Shown here: in pieces, positions 34,300 through 42,100 of the stretch
How the letters are laid out: each line of letters starts with the position of its first letter
Numbering within the stretch: position 1 is the stretch's first letter
DNA from: Planctomycetota bacterium
GTDB taxonomy: Bacteria; Planctomycetota; UBA1135; GCA-002686595
NCBI GenBank assembly: GCA_016795325.1
Contig: JAEUHY010000053.1
Coordinates: forward strand, 248,001-312,000
DNA length: 64,000 nt
Direction of reading: 5' to 3'
Notes under the pieces: generated by a model
Seen by the model: the letters and a program-made list of their open reading frames with translations, nothing else
The model's database searches: none
What the model was told of the DNA's origin: nothing
Program-made: the position numbers and the translations under genes

Positions 34300-34833
34300 A
34301 TGCGTGCGAGTCGCACGCGTCCGAATTCGTCACCCAGCACGTTGCGGTGGATCGCGATCGTCGGCGCGAGCGTGTTCTGGCTCGCGGTATGGACGCAGAT
34401 CGGCCTTGTGCTCTCGATCCTCGCGCTTCCGCGGCTTTTCGCTTTGCCTGCGCTCGCGCTGGCTTGTGCGTTCACGTTGCTTGTGGCGTATCCGATCCCT
34501 GCGGCGCAGCGGCGCAGCGCGCTGCGATGGCTGGCGGGACTCTCACTCACGTTCGTGGCGCTGAACTGCGGGATCCAGCGCACGGACGAGGAGCTGCTCG
34601 CGCAAGGGGAAGCGCTCGTGCGGTCGATCGAGGCTCACCGGCGCGAGCACGGCCAGTTCCCCGCGACGCTCGAAGAATTCGATCCGCCGACGTGGCCCAG
34701 TCAGTACGGCTGGTGGGGCTACCACTTCGACGCGTCGGAGCAGCGCTACCTGCTGTGGCTCGGGAGCTACTCGCTCGACGGGCGCTCGCTCTACTTCGAG
34801 TCGGACCGCGGCGAGTGGCAGGTCAACTCCTGA
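34300..34833 (+). CDS. Membrane protein with pilin-like C-terminal domain, unknown
   Basis: A 177-residue protein. Two or three hydrophobic segments (TLRWIAIVGASVFWLAVW, LPALALACAFTLLVAYPI, ALRWLAGLSLTFVALNCG) span residues about 15-95. A small soluble domain follows: ALVRSIEAHRREHGQFPATL, then EEFDPPTWPSQYGWWG and YHFDASEQRYLLWLG. The helix plus the GxFPxxLEE stretch resembles the globular part of type II pseudopilins, but the N-terminal pilin motif is absent. ATG 34300 is preferred over the GTG four codons earlier. The region after it (34834-35097) shows no gene. Confidence 0.65.
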   Translation: MRASRTRPNSSPSTLRWIAIVGASVFWLAVWTQIGLVLSILALPRLFALPALALACAFTLLVAYPIPAAQRRSALRWLAGLSLTFVALNCGIQRTDEELLAQGEALVRSIEAHRREHGQFPATLEEFDPPTWPSQYGWWGYHFDASEQRYLLWLGSYSLDGRSLYFESDRGEWQVNS

Positions 34834-35097
34834 GCTCTCGCGCAATCCGCGCTGGCGCACGCAACTTCGAGTCGCGCGGGTCACGCGCTTTGGCCGAGGG
34901 CCGAGAACTCGCACGTTCAGTCGAATTCTGCACACAACTCGCTGCGTCACCGTCCGTCCACGGCGCTGAATGCGGTTCATCCCAGCCGCGGTAAGGCTTC
35001 GGACTCCTCAGTGTTCGAGAGGATCAGGCTGACGGGCGTTTCTCCCGTTGAGCGCAGCTTCCTTCTGCGCTTTACGTGACCCTGCCGCGGCGTCGCT

Positions 35098-38000
35098 TCA
35101 GCGCGGCGCCATGCACGCGGCGACGGCGTCGGCGATCTGCTGCATCGTGAACGGCTTCTGCAGGAAGCCCGCGACCACCATGCCCGCGAACGCTTCCTCC
35201 ACCACGGTGTTGCCCATTCCGCTGCAGACGATCACGGGGATGTTCCCGTGGAGTTCGCGGATGGCGCGCAGCGTGCCGGCGCCGTCCGTCCCGGGCATGG
35301 TCGCATCGAGCACCACGACGTCGACGTCCCGATGGGCCTGGAGGGCGGCCAGCGCCTGCGCGCAGCCGTCAGCGGTCAGCACCCGATGGCCGATGTCCGC
35401 GAGCACCAGCCTCTCGAAGTTCAGCACGAGCGGATCGTCGTCGACGACCAGCACGGTCCCGGTGCGCGGCGCCACCCGCGGCGTCGGCGACGGTGTGTCT
35501 TCCTGCGCCATGGAAGCCGCCGGAGCCCCCGCCGCCAACAGCACTCGGATCGTCGTGCCACGCCCCAGCACGCTGTTCACTTCGATGGCGCCGCGGTGTT
35601 GCCGCACGATGCCTTGCACCGCGGCCAGGCCGAGCCCACGGCCGGTGAACTTGGTCGTGAAGAACGGGTCGAACATGCGACGCTGAGTTTCGGCCGACAT
35701 TCCCGAACCGGTGTCGTGCACTTCCACGAACACGTAGTCGCCGGACGGGAGCCTGTCGCGCTCCTCGCCGCTGCTGACTTTTGGGCGAGCCAGGACCAGC
35801 TGACCGGTCCTGACGAGCACCGAGCCCTCGGCGGCGCCGATCGCCTCGATCGCGTTCTTGATCAGGTTGTCGACGATCTGGTGCAACTGACTGCGATCCG
35901 CCAGCACGAGCGGCAAGTCACGCTCCAGATCGAGCCGCAATCGGATCCTCGACGGAATGCCGGAGTGGAGCAGGTTGGCCGACTGCGCGACGACTTCGGA
36001 GATCTGGACCCGCTCGATCACCGAGCGTGACTTGCCCGCGTAGGCGAGCAACTGATGGGTCAGCTCCGCTGCGCGCCGCGCCGCTTCGGCCATGCCCGCC
36101 ACGAGCGCGTGGTCGGCCGAGTCCCGCTCCATCGACGAGAGGAGCAGCTGCGAACCGCTGAGCACCGGGGTCAGCAGATTGTTGAAGTCGTGCGCGACGC
36201 CGGCCGCCAGATAACCGATCGCTTCCATCTTCTGGGCGTGGCGCCGATCCGCTTCCATGGCGCGCAGCACGGTCACGTCGTCGACCGAGACCAGGAACTG
36301 ATCGCCAGGCACGAAGCGGCGGACGTTCAGCAGCAGCGCTCGCGGCGTCCCGTCGCGTCCTTCACATTCGAGCTCCACGCTGTCGACGGGCGAGCCGGTG
36401 GCGCGGACCTGCTCCAACATCTGCACGAACGCGGCGTCGGCGAACGGGTCGGGCGCCAACGCGGACAACGACAGCTGCGCCACTTCGGCGTGCGTTCGCT
36501 GGAAAATGCCCAAGAACGAGCGATTGGCACGCACGATGCGCAGTTCGCGATCGAGCACGACGAGCCCGCTGCGCACCGTGTCCAACGTGGTCTCGGCGAA
36601 CTGTTGGGCGATGTGCAGTTCGCTGTTGCGGCTGCGCAGCTCCTGATTCACCGTCACCAGTTCTTCGTTGACCGACTCGGTCTCCTCCTTCGCGCTCTCC
36701 AGCTCCTCGTTGAGGCTCTGCAGTTCCTCGTTTGCGGCGAGCAGTTCCTCGTTGAGGCTCTGCAGTTCCTCGTTTGCGGCGAGCAGTTCCTCGTAGGCGG
36801 TCGCGTCGGCGTCGTGGCCCGGCACGCCGCTGGTCGCCGGGGGCCGCACGGCGTCGCGAGGCGCCGTCGACCGCGGCGCCGCGCGTCCGGACACCGACTC
36901 GATCGCGCGGAAGAGCCGCATGTCCTTGGCCACGGGCTCGAACAGCTCGGGTCGCGCGAGTGCATCCTCGGCCATGCCGAGCAGCAACAGCCCCCGTGGC
37001 GCCAGCGCGAAATGGAAGGTCGTCAGCGCTTCGTGGTGCGCGCCTTCGAGGTAGATCAGCAGATTGCGGCAACTGATCATGTCCATGCGCGAGAACGGCG
37101 GATCGCGCAGCAGGTCGTGGCGGGAGAAAACACACAGGTCGCGGATCTCGCGCTGCAGCCGATGCACACCGTTCGTCGAGGAGAACCAGCGCTGCAGTCG
37201 GTCCTCGCCGAGCTCGGCACGGATGCTGTCGGGGTAGATCGCACGTCGCGCCGAGGCCAGCACCGTCTCGTTGATGTCCGTGGCGAAGATCGTGCACGCA
37301 ACGCGGCTGCGCATGCGTTGCGCGGTCTCGACGAACGCAATCGCCAGCGAGAAGGCCTCCTCGCCGCTGGCGCAGCCCGGCGCCCAGATGCGCACCGGAC
37401 GCTCGGGGGAGGCGCGGCGAATCAGTTCGGGAAAGGCCGTCCGCTCCAGGCATTCGAACACTTCGGGATCGCGGAAGAAGCGGGTCACGGCGATCAGCAT
37501 GTCGCTGGCGAGCGCCTGGAGTTCGGCCGGGTTCTCGCGCACGTAGGCCAAGTAGTCGGGCAGTTCGGCGATCCCGCGCAGAGCGAGCCGGCGCCGCAAC
37601 CGTCGCTGCACGGTGGTCGAGCGGTAGCGACGGAAGTCCACGTTGACGGCCGAGCGCAGGCGGGCCAGCAATTCCTCCAGCGCCTCTGCATCGGCCTGCC
37701 CGTGATGGTCTGCGGACGTTGCCAGCGCCGGTTGCGTCAAGTCAGCGTGGGCGAGTCGCGCGATCGCCGGCCCCAGAGCGGCGGCGCCGAGAGCGGCGCC
37801 CACGCAGCCGGTGGCGATCGCGCTGGTCGGCATGCCTGCGAACTCGGCTTCCCGCGGATCCTGCGCGAATACGAATCCACCGCTGTTCTGCACGGCCCGC
37901 GCGCCCATCGAACCGTCCGTGCCGGTCCCCGAAAGGATCGCAGCGATCGCGCGGACCCCGCGCGCCGCGGCCAGCGCACCGAGGAAGCGATCGATCGGCA

Positions 38001-38346
38001 TCGGCGCTTTGGCGCCGCTGCGCGGCAGGAGCCGCAAAGTGGCGTCATCCAACGCCAGCGCAGCGTCCGGAGGCATCACATAGACGCGATTGGCGACCAC
38101 GGGCATCGAATCGTGGATCAGCACGACCGGCATCGACGTGGTCCGCGCCAGCAACTCGACGAGCAGACTCGGGTGATGCGGATCGAGATGCTGGACGACG
38201 ACGAAGGCGAGCCCCGTGTCCGTCGGCATGTGCTCGAGCAACGTCGAGCAGGCCGCGAGTCCGCCGGCAGAGGCCCCAATCGCGACGATATCGACGACGC
38301 CAGCGACGCTCATGTCCTCGATCGGCGTAGTAGGCAAAGAGGACAT
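35098..38346 (-). CDS. CheB-CheR-PAS-histidine kinase-receiver hybrid
   Basis: This 1082-residue signalling protein carries, in order, five modules. A CheB methylesterase domain has Ser26 in GASAGG, His53 and Asp144 in SGTGTDG. A CheR methyltransferase follows (FFRDPEVFECLE; SAM loop WAPGCASGEEAFSLA). A coiled-coil linker is rich in Asn-Glu-Glu-Leu. A PAS domain leads to a HisKA dimerisation helix (His719 in GVAHDFNNLL) and ATPase boxes (NLIKNAIEAI, DTGSGM, GRGLGLAAV). A C-terminal receiver has phosphoacceptor Asp1014. All catalytic residues appear present. Such fusions link methylation chemistry to phosphorelay without an MCP. No chemotaxis genes lie nearby. The start is ATG 38346 or, 33 bp in, ATG 38313. 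Confidence 0.92.
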   Translation of the reverse strand: MSSLPTTPIEDMSVAGVVDIVAIGASAGGLAACSTLLEHMPTDTGLAFVVVQHLDPHHPSLLVELLARTTSMPVVLIHDSMPVVANRVYVMPPDAALALDDATLRLLPRSGAKAPMPIDRFLGALAAARGVRAIAAILSGTGTDGSMGARAVQNSGGFVFAQDPREAEFAGMPTSAIATGCVGAALGAAALGPAIARLAHADLTQPALATSADHHGQADAEALEELLARLRSAVNVDFRRYRSTTVQRRLRRRLALRGIAELPDYLAYVRENPAELQALASDMLIAVTRFFRDPEVFECLERTAFPELIRRASPERPVRIWAPGCASGEEAFSLAIAFVETAQRMRSRVACTIFATDINETVLASARRAIYPDSIRAELGEDRLQRWFSSTNGVHRLQREIRDLCVFSRHDLLRDPPFSRMDMISCRNLLIYLEGAHHEALTTFHFALAPRGLLLLGMAEDALARPELFEPVAKDMRLFRAIESVSGRAAPRSTAPRDAVRPPATSGVPGHDADATAYEELLAANEELQSLNEELLAANEELQSLNEELESAKEETESVNEELVTVNQELRSRNSELHIAQQFAETTLDTVRSGLVVLDRELRIVRANRSFLGIFQRTHAEVAQLSLSALAPDPFADAAFVQMLEQVRATGSPVDSVELECEGRDGTPRALLLNVRRFVPGDQFLVSVDDVTVLRAMEADRRHAQKMEAIGYLAAGVAHDFNNLLTPVLSGSQLLLSSMERDSADHALVAGMAEAARRAAELTHQLLAYAGKSRSVIERVQISEVVAQSANLLHSGIPSRIRLRLDLERDLPLVLADRSQLHQIVDNLIKNAIEAIGAAEGSVLVRTGQLVLARPKVSSGEERDRLPSGDYVFVEVHDTGSGMSAETQRRMFDPFFTTKFTGRGLGLAAVQGIVRQHRGAIEVNSVLGRGTTIRVLLAAGAPAASMAQEDTPSPTPRVAPRTGTVLVVDDDPLVLNFERLVLADIGHRVLTADGCAQALAALQAHRDVDVVVLDATMPGTDGAGTLRAIRELHGNIPVIVCSGMGNTVVEEAFAGMVVAGFLQKPFTMQQIADAVAACMAPR

Positions 38347-38993
38347 GCTTGGCAAACTCGCCGAGTCGGATGATGTTGCCCGATCACGCACATCGCAAGG
38401 ATCGAATCCACTATGCGCCGAAGTTCTCGCGTACGCATTGCGCTCACGGGTGTCGTCGACTGTCGGAATCCACATTCGGCGGCTGCGCAAAGGACGGCCA
38501 AGCGGACGACGACCGGCGCGATGGTCCCGGGGCTTGTTTCGGCGAGGGATTCGCGGCGGACCAAGAGCGACCCAGCGGCAGCGCGAGCGGACTGGGATGG
38601 TCAGAAGTAGGTAGTTGCGCGTGAGAGCGCTCGTTGTCGAATGCGCAGGCGCGAAGTCGCCGGCGCGTCGAGGGCGAGAAGAGTCGGTCCCGCCGAACGG
38701 GAGTTGTGCGCGCGAGTGCGCCAACGCGGGCCTCGCCGGACAAGCGCGTTGGCCGTGCTGCGTGAGGAGCTTTCTCACTACGGGCGGTTCGTTGAGGCAG
38801 GCCCTGATTCGCCGCGCGGAGGCGAATCGCGCGCACGCCGCGGCGTCGCTGCGCGAGAAAACCCGCGATGAAGCGCTGGTGACTCACGCGCTGCGGACCT
38901 GCACGAGCGTCGCTGGCAACGCCGCGCATCGTTCGCCGACATGGCCCGCCAGCCTCCGCGCGGCATTCATTCCGGCGATGTGCGCTCGAGCGC
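38347..38993. other. Non-coding or decayed sequence
   Basis: About 650 bp upstream of the signalling gene. Frames of 60-130 codons are open on both strands, but each is Arg/Ala-rich with no domain. Base composition is a little less G+C-rich than the coding regions, as expected for degraded DNA. It probably includes the promoter of the hybrid kinase gene. Nothing further can be supported. Confidence 0.4.
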
Positions 38994-39622
38994 ATGAAGC
39001 GACATGACGCTCGCAACGTTGTCTCGAGACTTCGCGGTGAAGAGAGCTTCGCTCGAGCAGGCCGGATTGCGGTGCTCATCGCCGCTCTTGCAGCGAGCAG
39101 CGACAAGTCGTTGGAGCGCCAACTCGAACGACGCGTCCAAGCGGAACTGCGGCGCTTTCCGGCCAACCTCGAGTTCACAAACGCCGAAGCTCCGGGCTCG
39201 CGCGCCTTCCACCCCGACCTCGCGGCGCTCGCACCCGTGATCGGCACGGGGGTCGAGATCATGGATGCAAAGCCGCGTCCCGACGGAGCGACCAACTGCA
39301 AACGTTGGGGCTGGTGGACGTACCACTACGCAATCGCGACTTCGAACGTCGGCCCCGACGGCAGACGCGTTGGCCTTTCAGCAGCGAGCCGCCGCTCGGC
39401 CTCGAAGCCGAAGGCGAATACAAGGCGAGCAACCCCGAAGGTCCACGGAGCTTCCGGCATCCCAGTGGCCAGTTGCGCGCGCAAGGTCGCTTCGTGAGCG
39501 GCGCCGTCGAGCGGCCTTGGATCTTCTGGTCCGACACCGGCGTCGTCGACACCGCGCGGAGTGGCCGCTACGCCGCCGGCGCGCTCGTCGCGCCGCTGAG
39601 CGCCGCCCCGACTGCGCGCTGA
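38994..39622 (+). pseudogene. Frameshifted MORN-repeat-like protein
   Basis: Protein-like sequence is split between two frames. In the first (start 38994) runs NCKRWGWWTYHYA, then NVGPDGRRVG ending near 39374. From about 39398 the second frame takes over: LEAEGEYKASNPEGPRSFRH, PSGQLRAQGRFVSGAVERPW, IFWSDTGVV, with a stop at 39622. Joined together, these give the W-x-Y/F-x-x-x-G-x-x-x-x-x-G rhythm of MORN_2-type repeats (toxin-antitoxin repeat variant), found in bacterial surface or effector proteins. At least one frameshift between 39375 and 39398 breaks it. The N-terminal part has no clear signal peptide and may carry further damage. A sequencing error is the alternative. Confidence 0.55.
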
Positions 39623-39909
39623 CGACTCGCGTGGGTTGGACGACGGGCCGCAAATCACCCGTCCCGGCGGATCCACGTTCAGCGCTCGAGCGCGAACGGA
39701 TGGAGGGCTTCACGGCCTGACGCAAACCCGCCGGCCTTGCGCACCGCCGCTGCGCTCGCGCATGGCGCCGCACACCTGCGACGAGATGCACGTCTCGACG
39801 CTCCGCGAAGATCGTCGGGAACCGCGCGTGGCAATCGCCGGGCACGTGCGTTCGCAGCACGCACGAACTGCGCGAGGTGCGTGAAGTGCTGACGGCGCGC
39901 GAAAACAGC
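39623..39909. other. Intergenic region, nothing identified
   Basis: About 290 bp between the MORN-like pseudogene and the icd terminator. No protein-like frame, tRNA or clear repeat is seen. Confidence 0.4.
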
Positions 39910-39941
39910 GCCGGCCCACGAGCTCGGGCTCGCGGGCCGGC
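39902..39941 (-). terminator. Intrinsic terminator of the isocitrate dehydrogenase gene
   Basis: Arms 39910-39923 and 39928-39941 (GCCGGCCCACGAGC with GCTCGCGGGCCGGC) pair with one mismatch around a four-base loop. Read on the minus strand, the stem is followed by GTTTTC at 39902-39906. It lies 25 bp after the icd stop codon. Confidence 0.75.
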
Positions 39942-39965
39942 GCACGCAAGGTCAACTCGTGCGGA

Positions 39966-41474
39966 TCACTCGCCCTGGCCGAGCGAGTAGCTCTTCACGC
40001 CGTTGAAGCGGTAGAGGTGCTCGGTCTTGATCACCTCGAGTTTGGCGGCGTGCACGGCGCCTAGGATCTGCAGCACGGTGTCGAAGCTGATCGGCGCCTC
40101 GGCGGTCGTGCTCACGAAACGGCAGCGCCAGTGGTCGGTGCAGAAGGTCTCGGGGAAACCGTCGGGGTACACCTTCACGCCGCGGTTGGAGATCATCTTG
40201 AGCCGCACGTCGTTCAGGCCCGCGGCGACGCGCTCGAGGCGGGCGCCGAGTTGGCGCGGGTCGCGGTCAGCTTCGTCCCAGTGCAGGAACACGTCGACGC
40301 CGATGAGCTCCTTGGTCGCGCGGGGGCGGCGCGTGGCGCTGGAAGTGCGCGTGGCCGTGTTCTGGTAGCGCACCGCCGCGAGCTTCACCGGCGCCTGACC
40401 CAGGCGCGCGATCACTGCGTCGGCGAAGGCGCGTGTCCCCACGCGCTTGCTGCTCGTGCCTTCGCGGTAGATGTCGTCGGTGTGCACGCCGTCCTCGATC
40501 GTGCGCAACCAGGCGTTGTGCACCTTCTCGGCGATGTCGCTCTGTCCGATGTGGATCAGCATCAGGATCGCGCCGTGCAGCAGACCGGAGGGGTTGGCGC
40601 TGTCCTTGCCCGCGCGGCGCGGCGCCGAGCCGTGGATCGCCTCGAACATCGCGCACTGCGAGCCGATGTTGCTCGAACCGGCGAGGCCCACGCTGCCCGT
40701 CAGCTGCGCCGCAACGTCGGAGAGGATGTCGCCGTAGAGGTTGGGCATCACCACCACGTCGAACTCCTCGGGGCTGTCGGCCAGCTTGGCCGCGCCGATG
40801 TCGACGATCCAGTGCTCCTTCTCGAGCTGCGGGTACTCCGCGCCGATCTCGTCGAAGACCTTGTGAAACAGGCCGTCGGTCAGCTTCATGATGTTGTCCT
40901 TCGTGAAGCAGGTGACCTTCTTGCGCCCGTTCTGCAGCGCGTATTCGAAGGCGTAGCGCACGATGCGCTCGCAGCCCGGTCGGCTGATCAGCTTGAGGCA
41001 CTGCACGACCTCGTCGGTCTGCTGGTGCTCGATGCCCGCGTACGTGTCCTCCTCGTTCTCGCGGATGATCACCACGTTCATCTTTGGATGGCGCGTGGGC
41101 ACGAACGGCGCGTAGGCGGCGCACGGGCGCACGTTCGCGTACAGGCCCATCGCCTTGCGCGTGGTCACGTTGAGGCTCTTCACGCCGCCGCCCTGCGGGG
41201 TGGTGATCGGCGCCTTCAGGAACACCTTGGTGCGCCGCAGCGAGTCCCAACTCGCCGGGTCGATGCCCGCCGTGTTGCCGCGGGCGTAGACCTTCTCGCC
41301 GATCTCGATTTCTTCGATCGCCAAGCGCGCTCCGGCCGCGGCCAGGATGCGCAACGTGGCGTCCATGATCTCCGGGCCGATGCCGTCGCCGCGGGCGACG
41401 GTGATCGGCACGGGGAGGCCGTGGTTGGTGGAGAGGGAGCTGGAAGGCCCGGCGGCGGTCGTTGCGCTGTTCAT
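39966..41474 (-). CDS. icd: NADP-type isocitrate dehydrogenase (Thermus-like, with C-terminal extension)
   Basis: The enzyme oxidises isocitrate to 2-oxoglutarate in the TCA cycle. The 502-residue protein has the beta-decarboxylating dehydrogenase core: ITVARGDGIGPEIMDATLRI, the metal/substrate segments IIRENEEDTYAGIEH and MPNLYGDILSDVAAQLTGSV, and GLAGSSNIGSQCAMFEAIHG. The NADP-binding region lies near APRRAGKDSANPSG. A C-terminal domain of about 140 residues follows (ATKELIGVDVFLHWDEADRD onward). This extension is characteristic of the long Thermus thermophilus-type IDH and absent from E. coli Icd (about 416 residues). Start ATG 41474 faces a winged-helix regulator gene across 95 bp. Confidence 0.92.
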   Translation of the reverse strand: MNSATTAAGPSSSLSTNHGLPVPITVARGDGIGPEIMDATLRILAAAGARLAIEEIEIGEKVYARGNTAGIDPASWDSLRRTKVFLKAPITTPQGGGVKSLNVTTRKAMGLYANVRPCAAYAPFVPTRHPKMNVVIIRENEEDTYAGIEHQQTDEVVQCLKLISRPGCERIVRYAFEYALQNGRKKVTCFTKDNIMKLTDGLFHKVFDEIGAEYPQLEKEHWIVDIGAAKLADSPEEFDVVVMPNLYGDILSDVAAQLTGSVGLAGSSNIGSQCAMFEAIHGSAPRRAGKDSANPSGLLHGAILMLIHIGQSDIAEKVHNAWLRTIEDGVHTDDIYREGTSSKRVGTRAFADAVIARLGQAPVKLAAVRYQNTATRTSSATRRPRATKELIGVDVFLHWDEADRDPRQLGARLERVAAGLNDVRLKMISNRGVKVYPDGFPETFCTDHWRCRFVSTTAEAPISFDTVLQILGAVHAAKLEVIKTEHLYRFNGVKSYSLGQGE

Positions 41475-41569
41475 GGGAGATTTGGCGGCGCGGCTGCGGC
41501 GCGCTTGAATGATGGGAAGGTCGTAGCGAGACTCGCGTCTCATGAACTATAAGTCAGGTATCTAAAGAC

Positions 41570-41902
41570 ATGTCTCCAGCTTCGTCAAGCTCTGCTCGTC
41601 GTTCGCGGTCCGCCGCCCCGTCCGCGCCGGCGCCGTCGTGGACCTTCCTGTCCAACCACGCCCACGTACTGCTGTGCCTGGCGCAGTCCGCCGACCCAAC
41701 CGTGCGCGAGATGGCGCAGCGCGTCGGCATCACCGAACGCGCCGTCCACCGCATCCTGGCCGAGTTGGAGGAGGGCGGTTACGTGACGCGTCAGCGCGAC
41801 GGACGGCGCAACACCTATCGCGTGCATGCGGCTCGACCGCTGCGCCATCCGATCGAGGCGCACCGCACGATCGGCGACCTGATCGACGCCGTCGTGGGCT
41901 GA
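41570..41902 (+). CDS. Winged-helix transcriptional regulator
   Basis: A 110-residue protein. After a polar leader, a winged helix-turn-helix occupies residues about 25-85: WTFLSNHAHVLLCLAQSADP, then the HTH PTVREMAQRVGITERAVHRI and LAELEEGGYVTRQRDGR, the last being the wing. It belongs with small MarR/ArsR-like regulators, with no ligand domain visible. It is transcribed away from icd; the 95-bp shared spacer has the lowest G+C in the area (AACTATAAGTCAGGTATC near 41543). Autoregulation or control of icd is a reasonable guess. A hairpin element starts 11 bp after the stop. Confidence 0.82.
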   Translation: MSPASSSSARRSRSAAPSAPAPSWTFLSNHAHVLLCLAQSADPTVREMAQRVGITERAVHRILAELEEGGYVTRQRDGRRNTYRVHAARPLRHPIEAHRTIGDLIDAVVG

Positions 41903-41913
41903 GGACGCCGGGC

Positions 41914-42100
41914 GGCTAGCCCGGCCTATTCATGAACCGCGTAGCGAAAACGTCGGGGCGCCTGTCCTGCAAGGTTCTTCGGCGCGAGGGCTCGGAAGCG
42001 ACCTGCCAGGTCGCTGAGAACATCTCGCGTCGAAGAAAACGCGGCAGGGCAGGATGATCCGGCGTTTGCAGTAGCGGGCTCATGAATAGGTCGGGCTAGG
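41914..42100. mobile_element. MITE-like element with terminal inverted repeats
   Basis: The left end (41914-41935) reads GGCTAGCCCGGCCTATTCAT then GA. The right end (42080-42100) is its inverse, TCATGAATAGGTCGGGCTAG then G, with one substitution in the first 20 bases and one extra base at the outer end. Inside, CCTGTCCTGCAAGGTTCTTC and GGCGCGAG (41961-41988) pair imperfectly with CTCGCGTCGAAGAAAACGCG and GCAGGGCAGG (42024-42053). The apex AGCGACCTG-C-CAGGTCGCT (about 41997-42015) is a perfect stem. The whole 187 bp can therefore fold into one long hairpin. It has no open frame and fills the gap between two convergent genes. The antiporter stop codon (42096-42098) lies inside the right end. 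Confidence 0.8.

Noticed and set aside
38615..39007. 130-codon plus-strand frame as a gene
   Set aside because: Composition is Arg/Ala/Cys-rich with no secondary-structure pattern, signal or domain. It lies in the decayed zone.
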